Source: Planctomycetota bacterium
GTDB lineage: Bacteria; Planctomycetota; Phycisphaerae; Phycisphaerales; Phycisphaeraceae
Assembly (NCBI GenBank): GCA_021413865.1
Contig: JAIOPN010000015.1
Location: 26,761-90,760, forward strand
DNA length: 64,000 nucleotides
Reading direction: 5' to 3'
The position numbers and the translations under genes were made by a program. Positions 28,041-36,719 of the stretch are shown piece by piece. The notes beneath the pieces are model-generated. The model was not told the DNA's origin. It was given only the letters and a program-made list of their open reading frames with translations, and searched no databases. Numbering within the stretch: position 1 is the stretch's first letter; every line of letters begins with the position of its first letter.

Positions 28041-31000
28041 CTAATTCTTCTTGCTCATGCTGGCCAGCAGCGCCGCGGCGCGGGCGGCCTCAGAGCGTAC
28101 AAAAGGGTCGGTTTGTTTGCTGTATTTCTCGCACAGCTTTTTCGCATCGCGGTGACGCAACTGCACGAGCGCGAAGAGCTCATCCGCCAATGCGTGGGTG
28201 TCGGTCTCTTTGTCGAGGGCGGCGCGGAGATCGCTTTTTGCGTCGGTGAATCCCAGCCGCCCGAGCGACTCGGCGGCGCTGCGGCGCACCGCCCAGTTCT
28301 CGTGTCTGAGCAGCGGTGTGAGTTTAGATGCCAACCCCCAGTCCGGGAAGAACCCCGCTGTCCACGCGGCGGCGCTGACGGCCTGCCAATCCGATGAGGC
28401 GAGCCCCTCCTCGGCCGTGGCGCGCATGACCACAAGCCGGTCATCTTTCGGCGCAGCCTCACGGCGGACCACGATCATCTGCCCGAGCCACGGCAGTTGC
28501 TTGATCGCAACTCGTACCTCTCCGTCGGCGAACTCGAAGGGCACATCCACCAGCGCCCCGGAGTCGTCGAACCCCTGCACGCTAACCGGCCGCGCGGGCT
28601 CCTTGAGCGTCACCACCACGTCGTGTGCCGGCGTCGCGTTCAGGTCGTAAAGGATCACCACGGTCCCCTTCTCCGTCGAGAGCGCCGACGCCTCCACGTA
28701 AGGCACGGAGAGCGACAGCTCGCGCGGGACCTTCGCCTCCATCAGCGGCACGGAGAGCAACTGCCGCCCCGCGTCCGGCCACCACGCGAACGCTCCGCGC
28801 TTGCCCGTGCGCCGAGAATACGACAGCCCGGCGCGGTGCGCGACGTAAACCACTGTCCCCTTGCCCACCTGCTTCTGCGCCCACGCGGGGCTCTGGTCGC
28901 TGTACCGGGCACGGACCCGGGCGTTCTCCCAGGCGAACGTACACGGGCGGATCGCTTCACCCGATCGGCCGCGCAACGGGACCGGGTGCGCGGCGAACGT
29001 GGCTTCCCCCTCGACGGGCGCCACCTGCGTCTCTGCGGCGGGCGGCGTGCCCGTGTCACGCTTCAACCCGTCGAGCCGGTAGAGCAGGTCGCACGACTCG
29101 GAGTATTCATCAACGACCGCCGCGTCGGCGCAGGCCCACAACATGCCGCCGCCCCTGACCCACCCCTCGATGCGGCCCTGCACGGAGCGCGAGACGAATT
29201 GATCGAGCACATAGAGGGCGTCGTAGTGCTCCAGTGCGCCGTCGAGCACCTGCTTCTCGGTCACGAGTTCGGGCTGGTAGTAGTCGTGCGCGAGCGCGAG
29301 GAAGGAGGCACGCTTGTCGGCGAAGCTCCCCTGGGGCCACCAGATTTCCTGCGGGGCGGTGTAGAGCATGGCGACCCGCGCCGGCCGCATCACCCCCGGG
29401 CCGAGGATGTCGTCCACGCGGGCGGCGCGGTTGTTGACCAGGCCGACGACGGAGGCCATCCACTCGATGTTGGACCAGAAGCCCTCGGTGACCTCGTAGT
29501 CCGGGCCGTAGTTGTAGTAGCTGATGAGCTTGCAGTTGTTGGCGAGCTGCGTGTAAGCGCGGAGCAGCGAGGGGTTGACGCAGTGCATCATGGGGAAGGA
29601 GATGGGCGGCTTGCCGAAGTCTTTGCCGTAGCGCCGCGCGCCGGCGTTGAACGGGGCGACGGAGTAGGCGACCGACTGGTGGCTGTCCCACCACCAGCTC
29701 CCGCCGGTCATCCAGTCGCTGATGCCCGGCATCATGCCCGGGTACTGCGCGAGCTGGAACATGTCGAGCGACTGCTTGCTGGGGAAGTTCATGGCGTGGC
29801 CGCTGAGCGCGACGTAGGAGACAACATCCTTGCTCGGCCCCTGTTCACGCACGGCGTCGCACGCCAGCGCGAACATTTTCGGCGTGAGATAGCCCTGGTA
29901 ACGCCGGCTCCAGTAGTAGAGCCGCTTCTCCTCCGGCGTCGCCGGCTTGGCGAGGAAGAAGCCGACCTCATCCCACGACTTCTTCCCAAAGAGCGCCGGC
30001 TCGACGCCCTGCGCGGTGAGCCATTGGTGAAAGCCCGCCCTTGCCTCGGGCGTATCCTTGATCGCCGTCTCGCCCGGTTCGTCGGCCATCTGGAAGATGC
30101 CCATGCCCGGGCTGCTCCCAGCCCCCTTCCCGCCCTTATCGAAAAAATTGCGGTAGTAATCCGCGAAAGCGGCGCGCGACTTGGCCTCGTCGAACGGGAG
30201 GAACCCCGGCGGGCCGTACTGCCCACCTTGGCTGTGCCAGCCGTAGAGCTTCTCGTATTTCTCGGCGTCACCGCTGGTGACCACGCTGTTGAAGCCCAGC
30301 ACCCGGAACGTCTTGACCATGTATTCCGCCGCGCCACCGGTGGTGTAGCCCCACGCGTTGCTGAACATGAGCGGCGGGCGGGTCAGCGGGAAAATCCGGT
30401 CGCCGTTCTGCCGCAGGGCGTTGAGATAGTAGCGGCGCTCCTGCTCGCGGAAGGTGCGGATGTCGGAGAAGCCCGGCTCGACGATCAGCCGCGTGCCGTC
30501 GGGTTCCTCCCAGTTGATCTCGCGCAGCACGGTGTTGTCCCCCTCGACCAGCGAAAACTGCGTCGCCCCTTTTGCGCCCGGAGGAACCGTGAGCACGAGC
30601 GACCCGTTCGCCCCTCCCGGCAGCGAGCGCAGGTTGACCCACGGCGTCAGCCCCGGTTTCGTCACGCCTTCCTTGGGCGTGAGCGCGAACGGCCGCGTGT
30701 TCCACGGGCTGCTGTGGAACTTCATCATCCCCGTGATGGCCAGGCTCGCCTGCCCCGGCGGCAGAGCGTCGATTCGGAAGCGCACGAAACTCCCCACCGG
30801 GCCGAGCAGGCCGGCGACATCCGACCACAGTTCCACCGCCGAGATCATCGCGTCCCGCCCCGCGACCTTCTCACATGAGAGCGTGAGCACCGCGTCGCGG
30901 TACGCTTCGCGCGGGACCTCGACCGTCTTCACCACCGCGCGGCCCAGCGGCAGTTCGAGGGGTTCGAGCAGTTCCGCGCCCCCGGCGGCCAGCCGCACCC

Positions 31001-31373
31001 TGCGTGCTTGTCCGGCGTTGAAGTAGTGGACACGAAGCACATATTTCGCGTCGGGACGGAGGCCGATATAACGGAGCACGACCGCGTGATCGTGATGGGC
31101 GAAGTTCTTGTAGCGATCGTCGCCGATCGTCAGCCCCTTCTTCTCCTCGTCGGTCAGCGTCCAGTTTGCACCGGCGATCAGGTGCGGCTGCGCGGCCGGG
31201 TTGCCGCAGTCGTCCTGCGCGACAAGCTGCATCCCGTGCTTGGGCGGCTTGGGTTCCACCGGGGCCGGCGTCGCCGCGGGCGTCGCCGCGGGCGTCGCCG
31301 CGATCGCCGACTCGGCTAAACAAGCTGAAATCAGCAACACCCACACGACCCATCGCGACACATTCAGCTTCAT
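28041..31373 (-). CDS. Very large secreted glycosidase-like protein with HEAT repeats
   Basis: A 1110-residue protein. The ATG at 31373 has AAGGAG seven bases upstream, and residues 1-24 are a signal peptide, followed by an Ala-Thr-Pro repeat. Then comes a beta-rich domain, an (alpha/beta)-barrel-like part with FQMADEPGETA near residue 400, and a GH42-type trimerisation-like segment (MLYTAPQEIWWPQ, then YDALYVLDQFV near 720). The last 100 residues form HEAT-like repeats (AVRRSAAESLGRLGF). It is probably a secreted glycosidase of unknown specificity. It is 11 bases downstream of the epimerase gene. Confidence 0.6.
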   Translation of the reverse strand: MKLNVSRWVVWVLLISACLAESAIAATPAATPAATPAPVEPKPPKHGMQLVAQDDCGNPAAQPHLIAGANWTLTDEEKKGLTIGDDRYKNFAHHDHAVVLRYIGLRPDAKYVLRVHYFNAGQARRVRLAAGGAELLEPLELPLGRAVVKTVEVPREAYRDAVLTLSCEKVAGRDAMISAVELWSDVAGLLGPVGSFVRFRIDALPPGQASLAITGMMKFHSSPWNTRPFALTPKEGVTKPGLTPWVNLRSLPGGANGSLVLTVPPGAKGATQFSLVEGDNTVLREINWEEPDGTRLIVEPGFSDIRTFREQERRYYLNALRQNGDRIFPLTRPPLMFSNAWGYTTGGAAEYMVKTFRVLGFNSVVTSGDAEKYEKLYGWHSQGGQYGPPGFLPFDEAKSRAAFADYYRNFFDKGGKGAGSSPGMGIFQMADEPGETAIKDTPEARAGFHQWLTAQGVEPALFGKKSWDEVGFFLAKPATPEEKRLYYWSRRYQGYLTPKMFALACDAVREQGPSKDVVSYVALSGHAMNFPSKQSLDMFQLAQYPGMMPGISDWMTGGSWWWDSHQSVAYSVAPFNAGARRYGKDFGKPPISFPMMHCVNPSLLRAYTQLANNCKLISYYNYGPDYEVTEGFWSNIEWMASVVGLVNNRAARVDDILGPGVMRPARVAMLYTAPQEIWWPQGSFADKRASFLALAHDYYQPELVTEKQVLDGALEHYDALYVLDQFVSRSVQGRIEGWVRGGGMLWACADAAVVDEYSESCDLLYRLDGLKRDTGTPPAAETQVAPVEGEATFAAHPVPLRGRSGEAIRPCTFAWENARVRARYSDQSPAWAQKQVGKGTVVYVAHRAGLSYSRRTGKRGAFAWWPDAGRQLLSVPLMEAKVPRELSLSVPYVEASALSTEKGTVVILYDLNATPAHDVVVTLKEPARPVSVQGFDDSGALVDVPFEFADGEVRVAIKQLPWLGQMIVVRREAAPKDDRLVVMRATAEEGLASSDWQAVSAAAWTAGFFPDWGLASKLTPLLRHENWAVRRSAAESLGRLGFTDAKSDLRAALDKETDTHALADELFALVQLRHRDAKKLCEKYSKQTDPFVRSEAARAAALLASMSKKN

Positions 31374-31384
31374 AGACCGCTCCT

Positions 31385-32299
31385 TCATGCCGGACACAAC
31401 GCCCGCACATGTGCACGCAGCGCCTCCGCCACCGGCGTGGACGGCACGGCGAGCCCCGCCGCGTGGAGGCGGGTCAGGTCGTAGAAACGGTGGCAGAGGA
31501 ACGGGGCCTTGTCCGGGTGCGCCGCGAGATAGGCGTCGAGTGCGACCTCCTCGGTCCTGAGCGGCACGCCCAGCACGTCGGCGATGATCTGGTAATAGGT
31601 CCGCGACTCGATCACGTCCGGTCCGGCGGCGTTGAAAACCTGTCCCGCCGCACGCGGGCTCCCCGCCACGCTCAGGATCAGCCCCGCCAGGTCCGGCGCG
31701 AAGATCGGCTGTTGCAGCAGGTGCGCCCCCACCAGCGCGAGCGTCTGCCCCGCGCGGAGCTTCTCGATCAGTTTCGCGTCGCGGTTCTCCGGCGGGCTGC
31801 ACCCGAGCTGTGAGCCGGGGCCGAAGATGTGGCACGGCCGGAGGATGGTCCACGCCATGCTCCCGGTGTCGCCGTTGATCAGCTCAAGCTCGCAGCGGCG
31901 CTTGTTGCCGCCGTAGTTGTTCTCCTCGACATAAGCCGCGTCCGCCTCGGGCTGCGGGAAGCGCCGCGCGGTCGGGAGGTAAACAAAATCGGTGGAGATC
32001 AGCACGATCTGTTTCGCGCGGCCGGCGAAGACCGCGATGTCCTGCTTCACGTCCGCCGGCTCGTAGGCAATGCAATCGACGACCAGGTCGAAGGCCATGC
32101 CCGTAGCCGCCACCGCCGCGGCAAACGCTCCCGCATTTTTCCGATCGGCGACAATCGATCGCACATCCTCCGGTACAGGCCGCTTCCCGCGCGTCACGAT
32201 CCAGACCCCGAAGCCGCGCCCCACCGCCTCGCGCGCCAGCGTCCCGCTGACGAACCCGCTGCCGCCGACGATGAGGATGTTTTTGCCGGGCGTGTTCAT
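31385..32299 (-). CDS. NAD-dependent epimerase/dehydratase family protein
   Basis: A 304-residue extended short-chain dehydrogenase. The N-terminal ILIVGGSGFVSGTLAREAV is the NAD-binding glycine motif. The catalytic Tyr-x3-Lys is represented by NNYGGNKRRCE near residue 133, with ISTDFVYLP supplying the serine/threonine. It probably acts on a nucleotide sugar. It is placed 29 bases after the phosphatase gene and directly before the large glycosidase-like gene. The longer open frame upstream of 32299 is a shadow. Confidence 0.85.
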   Translation of the reverse strand: MNTPGKNILIVGGSGFVSGTLAREAVGRGFGVWIVTRGKRPVPEDVRSIVADRKNAGAFAAAVAATGMAFDLVVDCIAYEPADVKQDIAVFAGRAKQIVLISTDFVYLPTARRFPQPEADAAYVEENNYGGNKRRCELELINGDTGSMAWTILRPCHIFGPGSQLGCSPPENRDAKLIEKLRAGQTLALVGAHLLQQPIFAPDLAGLILSVAGSPRAAGQVFNAAGPDVIESRTYYQIIADVLGVPLRTEEVALDAYLAAHPDKAPFLCHRFYDLTRLHAAGLAVPSTPVAEALRAHVRALCPA

Positions 32300-32328
32300 G
32301 CTGCTCGATGATCCAGGATGCGCGATCC

Positions 32329-33609
32329 TTACTCGACGCAGCGGATCGCGATCAGCGTCTGATCGTCCGTCGGCGGAGCGTTCTCGGCGAAGGCCGTCAC
32401 CGCGACGCGGATCCGGTCCAGGCATTCCCCTGCGCTGCACCGGCCGCACTCCACCAACAGCTTGTCGAGCCGATCGGTCCCGAAAAGCTCGCTGCGGTCG
32501 TGCGGCATCGCCTCGGTGATCCCGTCGGTGTAGAGGAGCAGCAGGTCGCCTCGCTCGAGGGGGACGGTGGACTGCTCGTACACCTGCCCGGGGGCGATCC
32601 CCAGCGGCAGCGAACCGGTTTCTTCGAGAGAGATGACGCAGTCGCCGCGCACAAGCCGGGGCGGGTTGTGCCCGGCGCGGGAATAGGTCAGCGTACGCGT
32701 CGCGGGGTCCAGCACGGCATAAAACGCCGTGATGAACGTCCCGGCGCGCGTGTAGGAGCGCAGGAACTGCTCGTTGAGGTAACTGAGCAGCATCTGCGGC
32801 GGCGTGTGCGTGCCGGGCTGGGCGTGCGCCATCGCGTGGGTGATGGCCATGAGCACCGCGGCCGGCGTGCCGTGACCCGAGACGTCGGCGATGAAGAGGC
32901 CCCACCCCCCGCCGGCGAGCGGGAAGAAGTCGTAGTAGTCCCCGCCGGCGCGGGCGCTGGTCTGGTAGTAGGCCGCCACGTCGAACCCGGGGATCGACGG
33001 CAGCACCGCGGGCAGCAGCGAGCGCTGGATATCACCGACAACCTGCAGCTCGCGGTCCAACTCGCTCAGCACCTCGGCGAGCTGGTTGCGGAGTACCAGG
33101 TTCTGCGTCCCGCGCCCGAACAGACCGGACTGCCAGTGCAGGATCGGGATCGCCGCGGGGTCGGACTCCATCCCCGGCGGCAGCAGCATCGCCGTGACGT
33201 TGAGCGCTTCGCCGCCGTCGTACTGCGGCAGCGCGATCAGGCGTTCGAAGCCCTGAAGGTAGAAGTAGCCCGGGTCGTCCGGCTTCAAGCGCGCCGGCAG
33301 ATCATCAATAATCACCGGCCGGTTGGCGAAGGCCAGCTCGCCCAGGAGCCCGCCGTTCAATTTGGGCAGCCGGTCGCGCTGCGTCCAGGGGTTGAAGTGT
33401 TCGGTGAAGCGCGAGGAGCGGGTGACCAGGTAGTACGGCGGCTCGACGTGCCGCCGCGAGAGCGCGACGTATTCAAAAACCGGGATCAGCTCGCTGATGC
33501 TGTCCCAATAGACGTTGACCAGCTCTTCCGGGTCGGTCACGCCGGAGATCGCCTTCATCGTCCGATCGACGATCTCGAGCTCTTCCCGCCATGGCCGTCG
33601 CTGCAGCAT
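32329..33609 (-). CDS. SpoIIE/RsbU-type PP2C serine phosphatase
   Basis: A 426-residue protein. Residues 1-175 form a GAF-like sensory region; the C-terminal 240 residues are a PPM phosphatase: QRSLLPAVLPSIPGFDVAAYY, AGGDYYDFF and FIADVSGHGTPAAVLMA supply the metal aspartates, with YSRAGHNPP, LLLYTDGITEAM and PTDDQTLIAI following. It would dephosphorylate an anti-anti-sigma protein in a partner-switching stress response; no such partner is in the window. It is the last chromosomal gene before the island. Confidence 0.92.
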   Translation of the reverse strand: MLQRRPWREELEIVDRTMKAISGVTDPEELVNVYWDSISELIPVFEYVALSRRHVEPPYYLVTRSSRFTEHFNPWTQRDRLPKLNGGLLGELAFANRPVIIDDLPARLKPDDPGYFYLQGFERLIALPQYDGGEALNVTAMLLPPGMESDPAAIPILHWQSGLFGRGTQNLVLRNQLAEVLSELDRELQVVGDIQRSLLPAVLPSIPGFDVAAYYQTSARAGGDYYDFFPLAGGGWGLFIADVSGHGTPAAVLMAITHAMAHAQPGTHTPPQMLLSYLNEQFLRSYTRAGTFITAFYAVLDPATRTLTYSRAGHNPPRLVRGDCVISLEETGSLPLGIAPGQVYEQSTVPLERGDLLLLYTDGITEAMPHDRSELFGTDRLDKLLVECGRCSAGECLDRIRVAVTAFAENAPPTDDQTLIAIRCVE

Positions 33610-33676
33610 GCCCGCATACTAACGGCGGCGTCGCGTGGGGTCATCAAACAACGGCAACGCCAGCCCCAGAAACACA

Positions 33677-33726
33677 ACGTGCCCCGCGGGCCGTGGGGTT
33701 CCAGCGGGCCGCGGGGCACGTCGTTT
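33677..33726. terminator. Former terminator of tRNA-Ser, now separated from it
   Basis: A perfect 13-bp stem (ACGTGCCCCGCGG, 33677-33689, with its complement at 33709-33721) has T-rich flanks on both strands. Before island insertion the tRNA-Ser 3' end lay directly beside it on the minus strand, so this is probably the tRNA's original terminator. Confidence 0.65.
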
Positions 33727-33731
33727 TGAAA

Positions 33732-33798
33732 AACGGAGAGGATGGGATTCGAACCCACGGTAAGGGTTAATAACCCCTACAACGGTTTAGCAAACCGT
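33732..33798. repeat. Left attachment-site copy (partial tRNA-Ser)
   Basis: Sixty-seven bases identical to 45452-45518. They cover the anticodon stem-loop, variable arm, T arm and 3' acceptor strand of tRNA-Ser on the minus strand, but not the 5' half, so this copy is not a functional tRNA. Beyond 33798 the sequence diverges from the tRNA. Confidence 0.95.
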
Positions 33799-34008
33799 TT
33801 CTCCGGCGACGCAAGCCCTAATATAACCGATACTTGCGACCGAAGCCCGGAAAACTTGGCGTCCTGCTTGGCGCTTTTGCGAGCGATTTCTCCCGACTTG
33901 GCGCTCGTGGCCGAGCGGTGGGAAGCCCTCCCGCCGGCGCTACGGGCGGGCATCGTGGCGATGGTCGGGTCTGTGGCCGACACGGGGAAGGGGGGCAACA
34001 AAAGGTAG
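33742..34008 (+). pseudogene. Displaced C-terminal tail of the integrase frame
   Basis: This 88-codon frame starts inside the left attachment repeat in the same phase as the integrase frame at the right repeat. It continues with protein-like sequence after the repeat (LALVAERWEALPPALRAGIV near its end) and stops at TAG. In the excised circle the integrase frame would run through the attachment site into this segment. As it stands it is not an independent gene, although its ATG could be used. Confidence 0.6.
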
Positions 34009-34191
34009 GACGACACCCCGTAGTACCGAGCCGTATCCATCACGCGCGCGGCCGCAGAATTGGACTTTCTGAGCGGGCAGGTGCCCCGCCACCCTCTCGC
34101 GGGTCCTTCCGGGGGGTAAGCCGGCGGACGCCCTTACGGGAACACTCACACCCTTAGACAGACTTTATTTAGCGCAAGACGCTAGGAGTCG
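34009..34191. other. Non-coding left end of island
   Basis: No gene seen between the displaced integrase tail and umuC. It holds one copy (34023-34057) of an imperfect 35-base repeat found again at 37636-37670, and a GGGTCCTTCC motif at 34101 that also occurs near the second copy. Confidence 0.5.
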
Positions 34192-35505
34192 TCAATCCTC
34201 GCGGTAGGCCGTTGAACGGACCGCCCGCGCCGTCGGGAACTCATCCCAACGGGTCGTGTAGCGGGGGGATCGCCGCTCGCACCGTCCCTTCCACACGACG
34301 GTCCTGCCGGGCATCAACTCAAACGCGGCAGCGGCACCGATGCGGATGGCCCCCCGGCCCTGGCCGTGGTTGATGCGGTCCATCACCTGCATGAGTCGGT
34401 GGGTGCGGGCGTGGTCCCGTGGGTCAAACAGATTGGGATGGACGCGGCTGCGTGGGATCAGCCGGTGGAGCATGACGCCGGCTTTCTTGTAAGCGTGCTC
34501 GGAGCGGTAGAGGTGACGCAGGCAATGCACCGCAGCTTGGGCGATTTCGCGGGTGTCGGACGATGGCACGGAGAGGGTGACGCCGTAGCTGCGGTGGTAC
34601 TGCTCAACGTGCGCCGGCGCATGGATGTTAGTGCCGACAAAGACCGTCACCGCCCCGGTGGCCAAGTCCTGCCGGCGCAGCTTGACGGCGGACTGTGAGG
34701 CGAACGTGCAAACCGCCTCGCGTAGCTCATCGAGTGTGTGGGCGTCATCGCCGAACGAACGGGAACAGCAGATATTTTGTTTGTCCGGCACGGCGGTTTC
34801 GAGCGCGATGCACGGCTCGCCCCGCAGCTCCAAGACGATCCGCTGGCCGACCACGCCCAGGCGCTCGCGGACGCGGTTGGGGTCGGCGTCGCGCAGCTCT
34901 AGCGGACGATGGATGCCCATGCCCGCCAGCCGCCTCGCAAAGCCGCCTGAGATGCCCCACAGGTCTGTCATCTCCACGGCCGAGAGCGCCGCCGTGACCG
35001 CCCCCGGCTCGGTCAGCACGCATACGCCGGCGTTGGCGGGTACACGCTTGGCTAACCGGTTGGCGAGCTTGGCCAGCGTCTTGGTCACGGCGACGCCCAC
35101 GCCTACGGGGATGCCCGTCCACTGCATCACCGTGGCGCGGAGGTTGCGGGCGTCGGCATCCAGGTCCGCCTCGTCGGTGTCGGTCCATGAGAGGAAGCAC
35201 TCGTCGATCGAGTAGACCTCGACCTCGTCGGCATACATGCGGTAGATCGTCGTCAGCCGGTTGCTCATGTCGTCATAGAGCGTGTAGTTGCTGCTCAGGA
35301 CGTGGACGCGGTGTCGTTGCAGGATGTCCTTGATCTCGAAGAACGGCTTGGCCATGTCGATGCCCAGCGCCTTGGCCTCGGCCGAGCGTGCCACTATGAC
35401 GCCATCGTTATTCGAGAGCACGACCACGGGTTGACCGCGCAGGCGGGGGTCGAAGACCTGCTCACACGACGCATAGAAGCTGTTGGCGTCAACGTGGAAG
35501 AGCAT
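34192..35505 (-). CDS. umuC: Y-family error-prone DNA polymerase UmuC
   Basis: A 437-residue translesion polymerase. The palm catalytic motifs are intact: LFHVDANSFYASCEQVF at the N-terminus and YSIDECFLSW near residue 98; NNDGVIVARSAEAKALGI and the helix-hairpin-helix LWGISGGFARRLAGMGI follow. The C-terminal little-finger region ends RWDEFPTA as in UmuC. It copies past DNA lesions. It begins one base after the stop of the umuD-like gene (TGACATG), so translation is coupled. Being on the island, it would give the host extra mutagenic tolerance. Confidence 0.93.
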   Translation of the reverse strand: MLFHVDANSFYASCEQVFDPRLRGQPVVVLSNNDGVIVARSAEAKALGIDMAKPFFEIKDILQRHRVHVLSSNYTLYDDMSNRLTTIYRMYADEVEVYSIDECFLSWTDTDEADLDADARNLRATVMQWTGIPVGVGVAVTKTLAKLANRLAKRVPANAGVCVLTEPGAVTAALSAVEMTDLWGISGGFARRLAGMGIHRPLELRDADPNRVRERLGVVGQRIVLELRGEPCIALETAVPDKQNICCSRSFGDDAHTLDELREAVCTFASQSAVKLRRQDLATGAVTVFVGTNIHAPAHVEQYHRSYGVTLSVPSSDTREIAQAAVHCLRHLYRSEHAYKKAGVMLHRLIPRSRVHPNLFDPRDHARTHRLMQVMDRINHGQGRGAIRIGAAAAFELMPGRTVVWKGRCERRSPRYTTRWDEFPTARAVRSTAYRED

Positions 35506-35506
35506 G

Positions 35507-35836
35507 TCACAGCCTCACGATGGAAGCCGTCACCACGCCGCACACCACAAGGGCGGGTTCACGCGGCAACAGCCGGCGGACCACGAACGTGCCATCCTGT
35601 TCAACCACCGCCAGCCTGCCGGCGACTGGCATGATGGAGCGGTTCACCACGAGCACGGCCCCGCTGGGGATGCCGTCGGCCCGCAGGGCATCCCCGACCA
35701 CCCGGAAAAAGAACGTCGCGGCGGGTTGCGTGACGAGCACGTCTTGCAGGTCTATGGGGTGGTCCTCATACCCCTCTGATGCTTTGGGGAAGCCGGCTCC
35801 GACGTAGCCGATGACAGGGAAAAGGCAGCGAGGCAT
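35507..35836 (-). CDS. UmuD-like S24 protein lacking the catalytic dyad
   Basis: A 109-residue protein that aligns by eye with E. coli UmuD from its cleavage region (VGAGFPKASEGY) through IDLQDVLVTQPAATFFF to the C-terminus. The nucleophile motif GDSM is GDAL here, so the catalytic serine is alanine, and the lysine of FTVKKL is arginine (FVVRRL). Self-cleavage should therefore be impossible. A loop before the last strand is also shortened. The ATG at 35836 is chosen over a TTG 12 codons upstream because an excellent promoter ends just before it. It could act as a fixed, uncleaved partner of UmuC. The gene pair is otherwise intact. Confidence 0.85.
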   Translation of the reverse strand: MPRCLFPVIGYVGAGFPKASEGYEDHPIDLQDVLVTQPAATFFFRVVGDALRADGIPSGAVLVVNRSIMPVAGRLAVVEQDGTFVVRRLLPREPALVVCGVVTASIVRL

Positions 35837-35843
35837 GTACCGA

Positions 35844-35872
35844 ACATTACCCAAACAAATAAGCTGCGTCAA
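35844..35872 (-). promoter_or_regulatory. Sigma70-like promoter of umuDC
   Basis: On the minus strand TTGACG (35872-35867) and TAATGT (35849-35844) are separated by exactly 17 bases. Transcription would start about at 35837, next to the ATG at 35836, so the message should be leaderless; no Shine-Dalgarno is present. No known LexA box is recognised. Confidence 0.65.
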
Positions 35873-36059
35873 TTTGGATTTCAGGTACGAATGAGGCCAG
35901 TCACTAGATCACTCGCCTAGCCGAAAACTGACAAACGACATTGGACCTAGGACGAAGGATGAGCTATATTTCATTCCTGTCCCGTCAAGGCAGCGTGCCT
36001 GATCGTCGATAATGTTGACGGCTCACCACTCCTAGCTTAACCTCATTTGGGGTGACTAA

Positions 36060-36242
36060 ATGGGCGTTGTAATCTCAGAACATCGGCAAGATCAGCAATC
36101 CGGCGCAGACACCTCTCGCCGGAGCATCACGGTTACGGGCGTCCACAAGAAGCGGATGCTTGAAGTTATCTCATCGACTTCCAAGCCAAACAAGAAACTC
36201 CGGGAGGCCATCGCAATTGCCAGAGCTGCCGCTCGGACCTGA
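36060..36242 (+). CDS. Small hypothetical protein before a GNAT gene
   Basis: A 60-residue, basic, helix-prone protein preceded by GGGGTGA five bases before the ATG. No family is recognised. Its end overlaps the GNAT frame. In the next frame the sequence after its stop continues as SDLIAELEDFRKRIKDRISG, which has coiled-coil character and would extend this protein if one base shift were allowed, so the gene may be frameshifted. It could be an antitoxin-like partner of the acetyltransferase, but nothing in its sequence proves that. Confidence 0.4.
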   Translation: MGVVISEHRQDQQSGADTSRRSITVTGVHKKRMLEVISSTSKPNKKLREAIAIARAAART

Positions 36243-36693
36243 TTGCCGAGTTGGAAGACTTTCGGAAACGCATCAAAGATCGCATTTCCGGTGTGGTGTT
36301 GACCACCTGGACAACCCGATTTTGACATATCGCCTAGATGGCCCTCGCATAGATCGTGAAATCCTGGTCGCCACACTGAACAACGACAATCGTGTCGTTG
36401 GCTATGGTGGCCTTGAATTGAGTGACCTTGAGTTGGCACAAGGCATAACCGGCATGGCGTTTTATGTTCCGTGGATTGCCGTTGCCCAAGGGTTCCAGCG
36501 CCGAGGCATTGGAAAGCGGCTTGTATCTGAGGTGCTTCTGCGCGCGCAAAGGTGGTCACGGGAACAAGCCATTACTGCCCCCGTGACCTTGCACGCTGAA
36601 AAACAGCTACATGGGTTCTACGAGCAATTCGGATTCGAGCAGATCAACGATCAACTCTTGGCATTGCCAGCAAGCGTCCTGACGGCCCTTTAG
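36160..36693 (+). CDS. GNAT-family N-acetyltransferase, uncertain 5' end
   Basis: The last 130 residues form a GNAT fold: NDNRVVGYGGL, then IAVAQGFQRRGIGKRLV, the acetyl-CoA pyrophosphate loop R/Q-x2-G-x-G/A, and FYEQFGFEQIN near the end. It transfers acetyl from acetyl-CoA to an amine. No good ATG exists; the frame opens at a TTG inside the preceding small ORF, and the first 45 residues lack protein character, so the true N-terminus may have been lost or shifted. Its shape recalls TacT-type GNAT toxins. Confidence 0.55.
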   Translation: MKLSHRLPSQTRNSGRPSQLPELPLGPDCRVGRLSETHQRSHFRCGVDHLDNPILTYRLDGPRIDREILVATLNNDNRVVGYGGLELSDLELAQGITGMAFYVPWIAVAQGFQRRGIGKRLVSEVLLRAQRWSREQAITAPVTLHAEKQLHGFYEQFGFEQINDQLLALPASVLTAL

Positions 36694-36719
36694 CGATTAT
36701 TTCGTTCCCTCGCAGTACC

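Noticed and set aside
33742..34008. Taking the frame at the left attachment site as an independent gene
   Set aside because: Its first 19 codons are antisense tRNA; the phase match with the integrase explains it better as a displaced tail.
35873..36059. A LexA operator upstream of umuDC or of the small ORF
   Set aside because: No GAAC/GTTC or CTG-N10-CAG palindrome was seen; the planctomycete LexA site is not known to me, so no site is claimed.
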